From positions 1 to 64,000 of the forward strand of contig NZ_MRCC01000014.1 in the NCBI RefSeq assembly GCF_001904655.1: a DNA stretch of 64,000 nucleotides. The letters run 5' to 3'. Origin of the DNA: Chroogloeocystis siderophila 5.2 s.c.1. Lineage in GTDB: Bacteria; Cyanobacteriota; Cyanobacteriia; Cyanobacteriales; Chroococcidiopsidaceae. The translations under genes and the position numbers were made by a program. A model generated the notes under the pieces. It made no database searches. It saw only the letters and a program-made list of their open reading frames with translations, and was not told the origin of the DNA. This document shows positions 16,096-25,211 of the stretch, one piece after another. Position 1 is the first letter of the stretch, and every line of letters begins with the position of its first letter.

Positions 16096-17994
16096 TTATT
16101 GAATCACGCCAGAATGACCAGGGATATCTCCCATCGGTTCAAATCTTCCACCTAAGTATTTTGCCAAAAACTCCTCCGCTATAGCATAAAAGTGTAAGCG
16201 GTTTTCGGGACGTGCAAAGCCGTGTCCTTCATCGGTGTAAAGCGCATATTCTACAGGTTTACCTGCTTTCTTTACAGCTTCGACAATTTGATCGCTTTCG
16301 GCTTGTTTAACGCGCGGATCGTTCGCACCTTGGGCAATCAGTAGCGGTTTTTCGATGCGGTCAGCGTAAAATAAAGGCGATCGCGACTTTAAAAATTCCT
16401 GTTCGGTTTCCAAGTTACCAATACGATGCGCTTCCATTGCTCTTAATGGTTCCCAATATTGGGGAATACTCTCCATCATCGTAATTAAATTACTTGGACC
16501 CACAATATCTACACCCGCAGCAAAGACATCAGGGGTAAACGTTAACCCCACTAGAGTTGCATAACCGCCATACGAACCACCCATAATTGCAATCTTTTGC
16601 GGGTCAGAAATTCCTTTTTCGACTAGCCAATTTACCGCATCGATTAAATCATCGTGCATTTTTGCACCCCATTCGCGATTACCCGCGTTGAGGAAGTTTT
16701 TACCATAACCTGTAGAACCTCGGAAATTAACTTGCAACACCGCATAGCCACGATTTGCTAGCCATTGCACTTCCGGATCGTAACCCCAAGTATCCCGCGC
16801 CCAAGGACCACCGTGAACTAACAGTACCGTTGGTAAATTCTTTGCTTCGATTCCTATAGGAGTTGTTAAATAGCCATGAATTGTTAGCCCATCGCGTGCA
16901 GTATAAGAAACAGGTTGCATCGACGCAAGTTGCAAGCCTTCTAGTTTCGGCTGGTTGCTGAAGAGTAAAGTGCTATTTTTCGATTCGCGATCGTAAGTGT
17001 AGTAATAAACGGGACCATCATCAGTGAGGTAAGATACTAACCATGTTTTATCGGCTAAGTCGCGGCTACTGATACCAAATTCACCGTGACGTACTTGCGA
17101 AATTGCGGCAAAATCAGGTGCAATACTTTGATCGAGAATTTGCCACTCTTCTTTGTCTTTGTAGAAAGAAACAGCTTGAATCCGCCGCGAAAGCGGTTGC
17201 ACAAGCACACCATCAACGTCATATTGAGAATCTTCAGCAATGACTGTTTCTTCACGAGTCGCTAAATTTAGGGCAATAAGTCGCTGTGTATTTGCTTCGT
17301 GGCTAGCAATGAGATACAGTGTTTGACCATCATTAGAAAATAATACTGGCGCACCTTCGTCATCAGGTCCCCAGTGGCGTAACAATTGCCAATCTTGATC
17401 TAGGGTTTCTCGATACAAAAGATCTGAACCACCATCTGGGGTAGTTGCGATCGCCGCTTTGATCTGAAACTGTGCATCAGCTAACCAGCCAACGATATTT
17501 CCTGGATTCTCGGTATCAAACTCCACTGCACCATTTTTCAAATTAACTCGATAGACATCGTGTTTACGCAAATCTTGTAAATTCAACCCAACTAAAATTT
17601 CATTGGGAAAATTCGGATCAAGCCCTACGGGTTGTGCTTGAATTCCTTGAAAGGGCGTTAAATCACGGACGATCTGTGTTGTGATATTAACCGAATACAA
17701 GTGCCAGTTTTCATCGCCATCGGTATCTTGCAGGTAAATTAACTGTTCACCTTCATACGTCCAAAAATAGACGCGGATACCACGTTTTTTATCGTCGGTG
17801 AGTTTGCGATCGTCTTCTTGTCCTACTGTACGCAACCATACTTGTAAAACGTTCTTCTCATCCGGTGCAATATATGCTAAATATTTCCCATCAGGCGATA
17901 ACTGCGGACGCGCCCGTTCAGGATTACCAAAAAGAATATCACGCGGAATCAGCGGTGGTAGCTTGGATAATTCTACTTCTGTTACAGTTTGCAT
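16096..17994 (-). CDS. S9 family prolyl oligopeptidase-type peptidase
   Basis: This 632-residue serine peptidase has an N-terminal beta-propeller (about residues 20-370, with TolB-like ARPQLSPDGKYLAYIAP) and a C-terminal alpha/beta hydrolase. Catalytic residues are visible: Ser in GGSYGGY near residue 474, Asp in GANDPRVKQ near 558 and His in DEGHGF near 586. The oxyanion region VHGGPWARD is also present. It cleaves short peptides, probably in the cytoplasm, since no signal peptide is seen. The start at 17994 (MQTVTEVELSKLPPL) matches the propeller start; an upstream ATG at 18057 would add 21 unlikely residues. Divergent from the pterin dehydratase gene. Confidence 0.93.
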   Translation of the reverse strand: MQTVTEVELSKLPPLIPRDILFGNPERARPQLSPDGKYLAYIAPDEKNVLQVWLRTVGQEDDRKLTDDKKRGIRVYFWTYEGEQLIYLQDTDGDENWHLYSVNITTQIVRDLTPFQGIQAQPVGLDPNFPNEILVGLNLQDLRKHDVYRVNLKNGAVEFDTENPGNIVGWLADAQFQIKAAIATTPDGGSDLLYRETLDQDWQLLRHWGPDDEGAPVLFSNDGQTLYLIASHEANTQRLIALNLATREETVIAEDSQYDVDGVLVQPLSRRIQAVSFYKDKEEWQILDQSIAPDFAAISQVRHGEFGISSRDLADKTWLVSYLTDDGPVYYYTYDRESKNSTLLFSNQPKLEGLQLASMQPVSYTARDGLTIHGYLTTPIGIEAKNLPTVLLVHGGPWARDTWGYDPEVQWLANRGYAVLQVNFRGSTGYGKNFLNAGNREWGAKMHDDLIDAVNWLVEKGISDPQKIAIMGGSYGGYATLVGLTFTPDVFAAGVDIVGPSNLITMMESIPQYWEPLRAMEAHRIGNLETEQEFLKSRSPLFYADRIEKPLLIAQGANDPRVKQAESDQIVEAVKKAGKPVEYALYTDEGHGFARPENRLHFYAIAEEFLAKYLGGRFEPMGDIPGHSGVIQ

Positions 17995-18130
17995 TGTGAG
18001 ATACTTGCGTATTATGTTGCTTTTTCTACAGTAGATGAAAGCTCCTCGCAGTTGCATCGTATTTGCTAAAGTGCAAGTAGAGTAATAACACTACTTGCAG
18101 TCCACATCATATTTACAGCAAGAGGGAACT

Positions 18131-18472
18131 ATGGAAGCTTTAGTAAAACAAAAGTGTACTGCGTGTCATAAAGATGCACCCCGCGTTACAGATGCAGAAA
18201 TTGCCGAACTCAAACCACAAATTCCTGACTGGAATATTGTTGAAGTAGATGGAGAAGCGCGTTTAGAACGTACTTACAAGTTTCGCGATTTTCAAGCTGC
18301 ACTCGATTTTACTAACCGCGTTGGTGCAATTGCAGAAGAAGAAGGACATCATCCCGCATTACTGACTGAATGGGGTAAAGTAAAAGTCAGTTGGTGGACT
18401 CATGCAATTTCTGGGTTACACCGTAATGATTTCATTATGGCAGCAAAAACCGATCAAATTGCAGCAGGTTGA
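18131..18472 (+). CDS. pterin-4a-carbinolamine dehydratase
   Basis: The 113-residue product has the PCD fold: [21 protein letters not shown], then the active-site stretch [23 protein letters not shown]. The His-His pair and the later His in WWTH are the conserved catalytic residues. The family dehydrates 4a-hydroxytetrahydropterin. Cyanobacterial members often sit away from aromatic hydroxylases, as here. The N-terminus carries CTACHKDAP with a Cys-x-x-Cys pair, usual in this clade. GAGGGA precedes the ATG at 18131, which is preferred over the in-frame codon at 18095. Confidence 0.93.
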   Translation: MEALVKQKCTACHKDAPRVTDAEIAELKPQIPDWNIVEVDGEARLERTYKFRDFQAALDFTNRVGAIAEEEGHHPALLTEWGKVKVSWWTHAISGLHRNDFIMAAKTDQIAAG

Positions 18473-18583
18473 TTGCGTGAAGTTAGAGGATGAGTGATAG
18501 TGTAGCAATCTTAAATCATTGGTGAAAATCTCTCTTTATTCTTCTCTCTGTGTCTACGGACACTTTGACGCTAGTTGCTACAA

Positions 18584-18598
18584 CGGGGGAAACCCCCG
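18584..18598. repeat. GC-rich hairpin in a dispersed intergenic repeat
   Basis: CGGGGGAAACCCCCG is a perfect 6-bp stem. It sits in a spacer (18540-18640) whose flanks (TCTCTGTGTC..., TTGCGTCTGGAGTGGTTCGTT) match a CTCTGCGTCTCTG...GGTTCGTTTAAAA repeat also present near 22470-22520 and 37335-37410. Confidence 0.55.
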
Positions 18599-18736
18599 CA
18601 CCTTTCATGTGTCCTCCTTTGCGTCTGGAGTGGTTCGTTGAAAAGTATAGGTAATGGTTGATGTTTGGTTGCTGGTAGAAGCGATCGCTCAATTATTGCT
18701 AATATTTTTCATTGATCTAGCGACGTAGTACCTGCA

Positions 18737-19735
18737 ATGACACTCATCCTTTCCCTGACTGAGTTGCTTGAACTGTATGAACAACACGCTCAAAGTCACA
18801 CGCATGATGTCTTAATTGATGAGTTTGAGTCGTTGTATAAATTACCTGAATGTTTGGGTGATGGATATCAACGTGAGATCAATATTGCCCCAGGAGTTGG
18901 ATTAGTCATCTTCAATAACAAGTACGCTGATAATGTGGTACTTAAAGTTCCCGTACATGACCATTTGGTACAATTTTCCGTACTCTCATCAGGGTTGATT
19001 CATCACGACGAAGTTTATCCAGTTTTGGGTGGAAAATGCACGTATTTATCTGGGAGTGGTGTATCACCTGCTTATGTTGCAAGATACCAAAAGTCACAAA
19101 ACATTCTAGGTGTAAGTATTGAGCTTGAGCCTGAGTTGCTACAACAATTTCTTGTAAGTGGGCATTCTTGCTTGGAATTTTTAATAAAAAACAATGATTG
19201 GAAGGAATCATTTTTTCCAGATGTTACACCAGCAATGCAAGTTGTGGTGCAGCAAATTCTTAATTGTCCCTATCAAGGGGTTACAAAGCGATTGTATCTT
19301 CAAGGAAAAGTGTTTGAATTACTGGCAATGCAGTTAAACCCAATTTTGGCAGAATGGGGTCAACTTCAGCCTTCACCTCGGCTTAAACCAGACACTATTG
19401 AGAGACTGTATCACGCAAGAGATATTTTAACAAGACAGCTAGAAAATCCCCCTTCGTTGTTAGAACTAGCGCAGCAAGTAGGAGTGAGCGATCGCACTCT
19501 CCGCCGTGGCTTCCAAAAATTGTTTGGGACAACGGTATTTGGTTACTTGACGCATCAAAGGATGAAAAGATCCGAACAGCTTTTACTTGATGGCGATCGC
19601 ACCATAGCCGAGGTTGCAAATATGGTAGGTTATTGTCATTTAGGACATTTTGCTGCTGCCTTTAAGCGCCATTTTGGTATCACTCCGAGTGAATTAACAA
19701 GTAGACGGACGCTTCGTGGGTTACAAGGCGATTAA
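18737..19735 (+). CDS. AraC-family (PchR-like) regulator of siderophore genes
   Basis: This 332-residue protein has an N-terminal ~220-residue sensing domain of the PchR type found beside cyanobacterial siderophore receptors, and a C-terminal double helix-turn-helix (SLLELAQQVGVSDRTLRRGF, then TIAEVANMVGYCHLGHFAAAF followed by FGITPSELTSRR). PchR-type regulators bind ferric siderophores and activate uptake genes. Two direct repeats (CCGTTTCGGGAT and CCGTTTGCGGAT) between this gene and the receptor are likely binding sites. ATG at 18737. Confidence 0.9.
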   Translation: MTLILSLTELLELYEQHAQSHTHDVLIDEFESLYKLPECLGDGYQREINIAPGVGLVIFNNKYADNVVLKVPVHDHLVQFSVLSSGLIHHDEVYPVLGGKCTYLSGSGVSPAYVARYQKSQNILGVSIELEPELLQQFLVSGHSCLEFLIKNNDWKESFFPDVTPAMQVVVQQILNCPYQGVTKRLYLQGKVFELLAMQLNPILAEWGQLQPSPRLKPDTIERLYHARDILTRQLENPPSLLELAQQVGVSDRTLRRGFQKLFGTTVFGYLTHQRMKRSEQLLLDGDRTIAEVANMVGYCHLGHFAAAFKRHFGITPSELTSRRTLRGLQGD

Positions 19736-19766
19736 CAGCAAGCAGTCACGATTGTGTGACGCAAGT

Positions 19767-19798
19767 CCGTTTCGGGATCTCAATTGCCGTTTGCGGAT
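19767..19798 (+). promoter_or_regulatory. direct repeats, candidate PchR/AraC sites
   Basis: CCGTTTCGGGAT at 19767-19778 and CCGTTTGCGGAT at 19787-19798 are near-identical and spaced 20 bp centre to centre, about two helical turns. They lie 80 bp before the TonB receptor ATG, as expected for AraC-type activation. No binding evidence exists beyond position. Confidence 0.55.
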
Positions 19799-19880
19799 AG
19801 ACGCTTTCCCACACTAAGCCTTATTGTCTGTTAAGAATCATTTTCAACTAAGCGTGTGGGCTGATGTGGAAGGAGTTGTT

Positions 19881-22376
19881 ATGACTGGGCGTTTTTGTGG
19901 CGTGCAAGTTATTTTGTGGTCGATTGTGGTATCGAGTTGCATTCCCGATGTTATAAATTTATCGCCTGCATGGGCAGAACAATTAGAAACGGCTCAAACG
20001 CATCAACGCAAGTATCCTGCGACTACGGTTGATGAATGGATGACGCAAATTGCCCAAGCCATTACCCAAATTAATCGAGTCGAAGTCAACGCCACAGCGA
20101 CAGGATTAGAAATTGTATTACAAACCGCCGCAGGTGAAATTACAGTTCCAACAACAACTATTGTAGGCAACGATGTGATCGCAGATATTCCGAATACTGT
20201 GCTAGCATTGCCAGAGGGCGATCAGTTTCAACAAGTAAATCCCAGCGAAGGCATTGAAACAGTAAGCGTTTTCAACATACCAAATAACGGCGTTCGGGTT
20301 GTGATTACAGGAATTGATGCACCACCTACAGCAGCGATCGCAACCAAACCACAAAGCTTGATAATAAGTGTAACTCCAGAAGCTGAGGAAGACACAATAG
20401 AAATAGTTGTTACAGGCGAACAAGACGAAGGTTATAACCCCTCTAGTGCAGCTACTGCGACACGAACTAATACCCCATTGCGCGACGTTCCAGCCTCGAT
20501 TCAAGTGATTTCGCAACAAGTGATTGAAGATCAAGGTAGGCTTCGCTTATCAGATGCAGTCAGAAATAATGCACCAGGAGTAACAACCTCAAACAGCTAT
20601 GCAGGGACAGGACAAGGCGAATTTATTATTCGGGGATTTCGACAAAATTCTAACTTTAGAAACGGTTTTCGCGATGGTCAGTTTGGCTTTATCGCAGATT
20701 TGTCTAATATTGAACAAATCGAGGTATTACGAGGTCCCGCTTCGGTCTTATTTGGGCAAGTACAGCCTGGTGGTATTGTTAACATCGTAACCAAACAACC
20801 GCTAAGTGAACCGACTTACACGGTTGGTTTCACAGGCGGACAGTTCAACTTTTATCGCCCAGAAATTGACTTTTCTGCACCTTTAACCGACGATGAAAGT
20901 TTACGCTATCGCCTCAATGTAGCGTATCAAAATGCAGGCAGTTTTCGCGATTTTGTCAACGAAGAACGTTTATTCATTGCACCCGTTTTGCAATGGGATA
21001 TGAGCGAAGATACAACTTTAACACTCGATTTTTCCTACTTGTACAACGACCCAGTGTTTGATCGCGGTGTGGTTGCGCTTAATGATGGTTCTTTACCGTT
21101 ACCAATAAATCGCTTTTTAGGCTATCCGTCGTTAGATGATTATTATGAAACGCAATCTCGCGCAAGCTATCGACTTGAGCATCGCTTTAGCGAAAACTGG
21201 CAAATTCGCAATGCGTTTTTCTTAACTTCAATTTTGCAGACGGGATTACGTGCTGATATTGGTGGTGCGTTAGTTGATGATCGCTTTCTCCCCAGAGATT
21301 ATATAGATAGTGAATATCTCAACGAAAATTTTGGCTTGCAAACTGACTTGATTGGTCGTTTCACAACAGGTTCAATTGAACATCAACTCTTAATAGGTAT
21401 CGATCTCAATCGCATCACCGATCAATATGAAGATCGTTTCGCCCCTTTACCACCAATTGATATTTTCGATCCAAATTACGATGTTGCTGTCCCAGAAGCT
21501 TTTGAACCTGGTTATTTCCAAACCATTTTCACCGATAACCTCGGACTTTATGTGCAAGATCAAATTAGCGTACTGGAAAACTTAAAATTGCTCATAGGTG
21601 GAAGACTAGATTTTGTATGGCAAGATCAAAATTTGTTTGGTGAAGAATCAACGCAATCGGATACCGCATTTAGCCCGCGTATTGGTGTTGTTTATCAACC
21701 GATTGAGCCAATTTCGCTTTATGCTAGTTTCAGCCAATCTTTCTTTCCGGTAGTAGGGCGATCGCGAACTAACACTGCATTTGAACCCGAACGCGGTACA
21801 CAATACGAAATTGGTATTAAAGCTGAGATTAACGATAATTTATCTGCTACACTCGCCGCTTTTGATATTACCAAACGCAACGTCCTAACGAGCGATCCTA
21901 TTGATTCAAATTTCTCAATTCAAGTAGGCGAACAACGCAGTCAAGGCATTGAATTCAACATCGCCGGTGAAATCTTACCAGGATGGAACATTATCGCAGG
22001 TTATGCCTACACCGATGCGCGAGTTACCCAAGACAATCGCCTTCCCGAAGGTGACTTTTTGAACAATGTTCCCGAAAATGCCTTGAATCTATGGACAACA
22101 TATGAAATTCAGACTGGTTCGCTGCAAGGATTAGGGTTTGGATTAGGACTATTTTTTGTCGGCGAACGTCAAGGACAACTGCCTAATAGTAACTTACAGC
22201 TACCGAGTTATGTCCGTGCTGATGCTGCACTATTTTACCGTCATGAGAATTGGAGGGCTGCAATCAATATCCAAAATTTATTTGACATTGAATACTACGA
22301 AGTTGCTCAAAACAGAACCACAATTTATCCAGGCGCACCATTCAACATTCGGGCAACAATCTCGTATGATTTTTAA
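19881..22376 (+). CDS. TonB-dependent siderophore receptor with N-terminal AMIN domain
   Basis: This is a ~831-residue outer-membrane protein. The signal sequence (VQVILWSIVVSSCIPDVINLSPAWA) is followed by an AMIN domain at about residues 45-150 (INRVEVNATATGLEIVLQT), typical of cyanobacterial TonB receptors. The plug follows (DVPASIQVISQQVIEDQGR, IEVLRGPASVLFGQVQPGG, IVNIVTKQP), then a 22-strand-type barrel ending in a terminal aromatic (ISYDF), the BAM signal. It imports ferric siderophores with TonB-ExbBD. The ATG at 19881 has AAGGAG at ideal spacing, so the longer ORF start at 19824 is rejected. It lies between the PchR-like regulator and the Fe-siderophore-binding lipoprotein. Confidence 0.95.
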   Translation: MTGRFCGVQVILWSIVVSSCIPDVINLSPAWAEQLETAQTHQRKYPATTVDEWMTQIAQAITQINRVEVNATATGLEIVLQTAAGEITVPTTTIVGNDVIADIPNTVLALPEGDQFQQVNPSEGIETVSVFNIPNNGVRVVITGIDAPPTAAIATKPQSLIISVTPEAEEDTIEIVVTGEQDEGYNPSSAATATRTNTPLRDVPASIQVISQQVIEDQGRLRLSDAVRNNAPGVTTSNSYAGTGQGEFIIRGFRQNSNFRNGFRDGQFGFIADLSNIEQIEVLRGPASVLFGQVQPGGIVNIVTKQPLSEPTYTVGFTGGQFNFYRPEIDFSAPLTDDESLRYRLNVAYQNAGSFRDFVNEERLFIAPVLQWDMSEDTTLTLDFSYLYNDPVFDRGVVALNDGSLPLPINRFLGYPSLDDYYETQSRASYRLEHRFSENWQIRNAFFLTSILQTGLRADIGGALVDDRFLPRDYIDSEYLNENFGLQTDLIGRFTTGSIEHQLLIGIDLNRITDQYEDRFAPLPPIDIFDPNYDVAVPEAFEPGYFQTIFTDNLGLYVQDQISVLENLKLLIGGRLDFVWQDQNLFGEESTQSDTAFSPRIGVVYQPIEPISLYASFSQSFFPVVGRSRTNTAFEPERGTQYEIGIKAEINDNLSATLAAFDITKRNVLTSDPIDSNFSIQVGEQRSQGIEFNIAGEILPGWNIIAGYAYTDARVTQDNRLPEGDFLNNVPENALNLWTTYEIQTGSLQGLGFGLGLFFVGERQGQLPNSNLQLPSYVRADAALFYRHENWRAAINIQNLFDIEYYEVAQNRTTIYPGAPFNIRATISYDF

Positions 22377-22541
22377 TTTGGTAGTAGCCTCCCAAGGGCG
22401 CACTGGCTCTCCATTCTGGGGGACTTTGATTTGTGTAGTAGTCTCAGACGAACTATAAAAAACTCTCTGTCTTCACTCTCTGCGCACTCTGCGTCTCTGG
22501 GGTTCGTTTAAAAAGTAATATGTAATTCAAATAACCTACTC

Positions 22542-23543
22542 ATGCAAATTAAAAAACTCAGTATTTGCTTAATTCCTATTCTGATTGCAGCGTGTCATCT
22601 TAATCAAGTTCCTACAGCTAGCTATAATACAGCCTCGCAATGCCGCAACGTTGACCATGAGTTTGGTAACACTCAAATTTGTGGACAGCCGCAACGAATT
22701 ATCGCCTACGATCCAGGATCGCTCGATCTACTCCTAGCGCTTGGGGTTGAACCCGTTGGCTACACGGGCTTTTCTCAAGTTGTTCCTAATTCTCTCAAAG
22801 CGGGAGACTCAATCAACGAATTTGGTTATTTCAGCGATCGCCTAACAACATCACCAACTTACATTGGTAATTACAGCAGTCCTTCGCTAGAAACGATCCT
22901 CAAACTCAAACCTGATTTAATTTTAATGACTTACAGCTACGGCGATCGCACGCAATACGACCAATTCAGCAAAGTTGCACCCACATTAGCACTATCGGGT
23001 GAGGATTTCCCTTGGCAACAACGCCTACTTACCCTCGCCCAAGTGCTGAACCGTGAACCGCAAGCACAGCAGGTACTCGCACAATATCAACAAAAGGTTG
23101 CAGCAGTTAAAGTAAAGCTAGAACCTATCAGTCGCAACAACAAGGTACTACTACTTTATTTCTCACGACCCGATCATATTCCCATATCCACCGATAAAAT
23201 CTTTGCAGGTGCGTTACTCAAAGATTTAGGCTTTCAGCTTGTCATTCCCCAACGCACAATTGATGTTGATGGCGTAATTCGCGGAATTTCACTAGAAGTG
23301 CTACCACAACTTGAAGCTGATATCATTATCGTCATGGCAGGCGGTTCTGAAGGGATACGCAATGTCAAACAGCTATGGAGTCAAAATCCGCTTCTGCAAT
23401 CTATCAGTGACAATGTAAAGCAAGTTTATTTCGTAAATGGTTATCTCTGGGCATTTTTAGATGGACCAATCGCCGCTGAACAAATTATGAATAATGTTCT
23501 AGAACTAATGTTACCAGCATCAAATAAACTATCTCTATATTGA
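22542..23543 (+). CDS. iron-siderophore ABC transporter substrate-binding lipoprotein
   Basis: This 333-residue protein has a short signal ending in the lipobox LIAAC (Cys about 18), so it is a lipoprotein. The FecB/BtuF-type fold is visible: QRIIAYDPGSLDLLLALGVEPVGYTG, the second-lobe ETILKLKPDLILMTY and GISLEVLPQLEADIIIVMAGG. It delivers ferric siderophore from the periplasm to an inner-membrane FecCD-type permease. No permease or ATPase gene follows within the window. ATG at 22542. A 28-bp perfect palindrome overlaps the stop codon. Confidence 0.92.
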   Translation: MQIKKLSICLIPILIAACHLNQVPTASYNTASQCRNVDHEFGNTQICGQPQRIIAYDPGSLDLLLALGVEPVGYTGFSQVVPNSLKAGDSINEFGYFSDRLTTSPTYIGNYSSPSLETILKLKPDLILMTYSYGDRTQYDQFSKVAPTLALSGEDFPWQQRLLTLAQVLNREPQAQQVLAQYQQKVAAVKVKLEPISRNNKVLLLYFSRPDHIPISTDKIFAGALLKDLGFQLVIPQRTIDVDGVIRGISLEVLPQLEADIIIVMAGGSEGIRNVKQLWSQNPLLQSISDNVKQVYFVNGYLWAFLDGPIAAEQIMNNVLELMLPASNKLSLY

Positions 23544-23563
23544 CGTTAATTAACGTCAATATA
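23536..23563. repeat. 28-bp perfect palindrome between convergent genes
   Basis: The palindrome is centred between 23549 and 23550, with TGACGTTAA/TTAACGTCA at its core and TATAT extending perfectly on both sides. It starts inside the last codons of the binding-protein gene. It could be a bidirectional terminator or a protein-binding site. Confidence 0.6.
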
Positions 23564-23612
23564 TTAAGATAAACTCGTCTACTGTCTAAGAAGAAATGTA
23601 CTTATTTACTAT

Positions 23613-24299
23613 TTACAGCACAGCTTTTCTTTGAGAAAATCGCAGTTTAAGAGAACTGATATCAAATTTTTTGACAGATTCTTGAACTAATTGAATCATT
23701 TCTTGCAATTGCAGCTTCCACGACGATACTTTAGATACTTTTAGCTCTAACTGTGTAGGATAACGCTCAAATATAATATCGAGTTGACTTTTTCCTTGAG
23801 AATTCCACAATTCTTCTATTGGCTTAAATTCTTCATTATGAGGAAAGAGAGGATTGTCAACCAACAACCCTTTTGCATATTTAGTCAAAGGTTTAAAATG
23901 AATTGAATACTCTAATTTTCCATCTGAATTTTCTCTCAAGTCAAAGCAAGGAAAGAACTCAGGAAAGCGTTTCCTAGCTTCTCGAAACCGATTGTAAACT
24001 TCTTGCTGCCAACGTCTGCGACAGAGGCTAATAAAAGTAGTGTTAATATTCTGCGTTTGTTCAAAATTCAACAAATCATCAGCCGTTAATGATTGTTGCT
24101 TAGTACGTGGAAGGAACTTTGGTGATGAAGCGAGGAAAGGAAAAGATAGTGTTGCAGTAAATAGTGGATTTTGAAGTGGTTGATTCCATTGCCCAAAACT
24201 ATATAGTACGATGGGTGCAGTTATCAGTGTCGAATCATCAGATAATATACATTTTTTTGCCAATACTGTTTTGCTGCTTTGATTGGTTAGTTCTTGCAT
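23613..24299 (-). CDS. hypothetical protein, 228 residues
   Basis: I do not recognise this protein. It appears soluble, with no signal or membrane segment. The middle reads like a continuous folded domain with FISLCRRRWQQEVYNRFREARKRFP and LEYSIHFKPLTKYAKG, rich in aromatic and basic residues. The C-terminus is an amphipathic helix rich in Gln, Lys and Leu. An ATG at 24299 opens the frame. It is convergent with the siderophore lipoprotein gene and lies downstream of the TPR and ComJ-like genes on the same strand, but a 350-bp gap argues against one operon. Confidence 0.6.
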   Translation of the reverse strand: MQELTNQSSKTVLAKKCILSDDSTLITAPIVLYSFGQWNQPLQNPLFTATLSFPFLASSPKFLPRTKQQSLTADDLLNFEQTQNINTTFISLCRRRWQQEVYNRFREARKRFPEFFPCFDLRENSDGKLEYSIHFKPLTKYAKGLLVDNPLFPHNEEFKPIEELWNSQGKSQLDIIFERYPTQLELKVSKVSSWKLQLQEMIQLVQESVKKFDISSLKLRFSQRKAVL

Positions 24300-24653
24300 A
24301 ATCTCTCACCCGATTTGATGCACAAGAGAACTTAATGTAGTTTTCAGAATATCGGTTGAGTATGGCAAGCGCATGACAAACTAGTGACAGTGGTATGGAT
24401 CTGAAAGATTATTTGTTTTAATTGCAGCAAGTACATCGGGCTACAGTTGCTAGAAACTAGGTATTTTTAGTTGCTGGGTGATCGCACCTGAACCGTGCTT
24501 CATTTTCTTGAAGAGAATCACTGTGAATATGAACAATTTATCCAAGCGCACCGATAAATGTTCGGTTAACTGATTTTTACGAGTTTTAATATCTACGCAA
24601 TTTTATTCATAACAACAGACTTGTGAATCAGATAGTAGCCAGGTTAAATCGAT
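24300..24653. other. spacer without recognisable features
   Basis: No ORF, hairpin with a T-run or long repeat was identified in this AT-rich spacer. Confidence 0.5.
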
Positions 24654-25106
24654 TTAACCCTCTGATTGAATTTGTCTGATTAGCTCTTGCGTAGCAGGGA
24701 AGTACGTCTCATCTCCTTGAGCGCGGAATAATCGCGATGCTTGTTCTAAATCTGCGATCGCAGTTTGCCGATTATCTAAATACCAATAAATTAATCCTCT
24801 ATTAAGGTAAACTTTTGCATTGTTTGGCTGGTATCTTAGCAGTTGAGTATAGCCCTCGATTGCTTCTTCAAAATTCTGATTATCTAAATTCTGGCGAATT
24901 TGAGTATAAATAGGTGTTAAGTTAACTAACTTTTTCGACCCTAAATCATTATTGACTTTACAAATATGCTCTAGGTTAATAGTATTACCTGACATAGTGA
25001 CCATAAAACAGCGAAAATTATCGGTTTGAGCAGCGGCTATGCCTTCGCCAACAGTTACTACTAAAGCAACAATTCCAGAAATAGTCATAATTTGAGCGAG
25101 GCGCAT
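24654..25106 (-). CDS. exported TPR-repeat protein
   Basis: This is a 150-residue protein. The N-terminus RLAQIMTISGIVALVVTVGEGIAAAQ is a signal peptide, so it is probably periplasmic. A TPR region at about residues 75-145 reads NFEEAIEGYTQLLRYQPNN, then AKVYLNRGLIYWYLDNRQTA. Two cysteines (about 33 and 49) in the mature N-terminal part could form a disulphide. The partner is unknown. It follows the ComJ-like array by about 105 bp on the same strand and might be co-transcribed with it. Confidence 0.8.
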   Translation of the reverse strand: MRLAQIMTISGIVALVVTVGEGIAAAQTDNFRCFMVTMSGNTINLEHICKVNNDLGSKKLVNLTPIYTQIRQNLDNQNFEEAIEGYTQLLRYQPNNAKVYLNRGLIYWYLDNRQTAIADLEQASRLFRAQGDETYFPATQELIRQIQSEG

Positions 25107-25211
25107 ATATTAATTCCTCTTGCAATCAGCCCGCAACTAAGAGCCTGGATAGGCCAGCATTTTAATTGAATACTGTGAATTCAAAACGATAACAAACTAT
25201 CAAGGCAAAGG

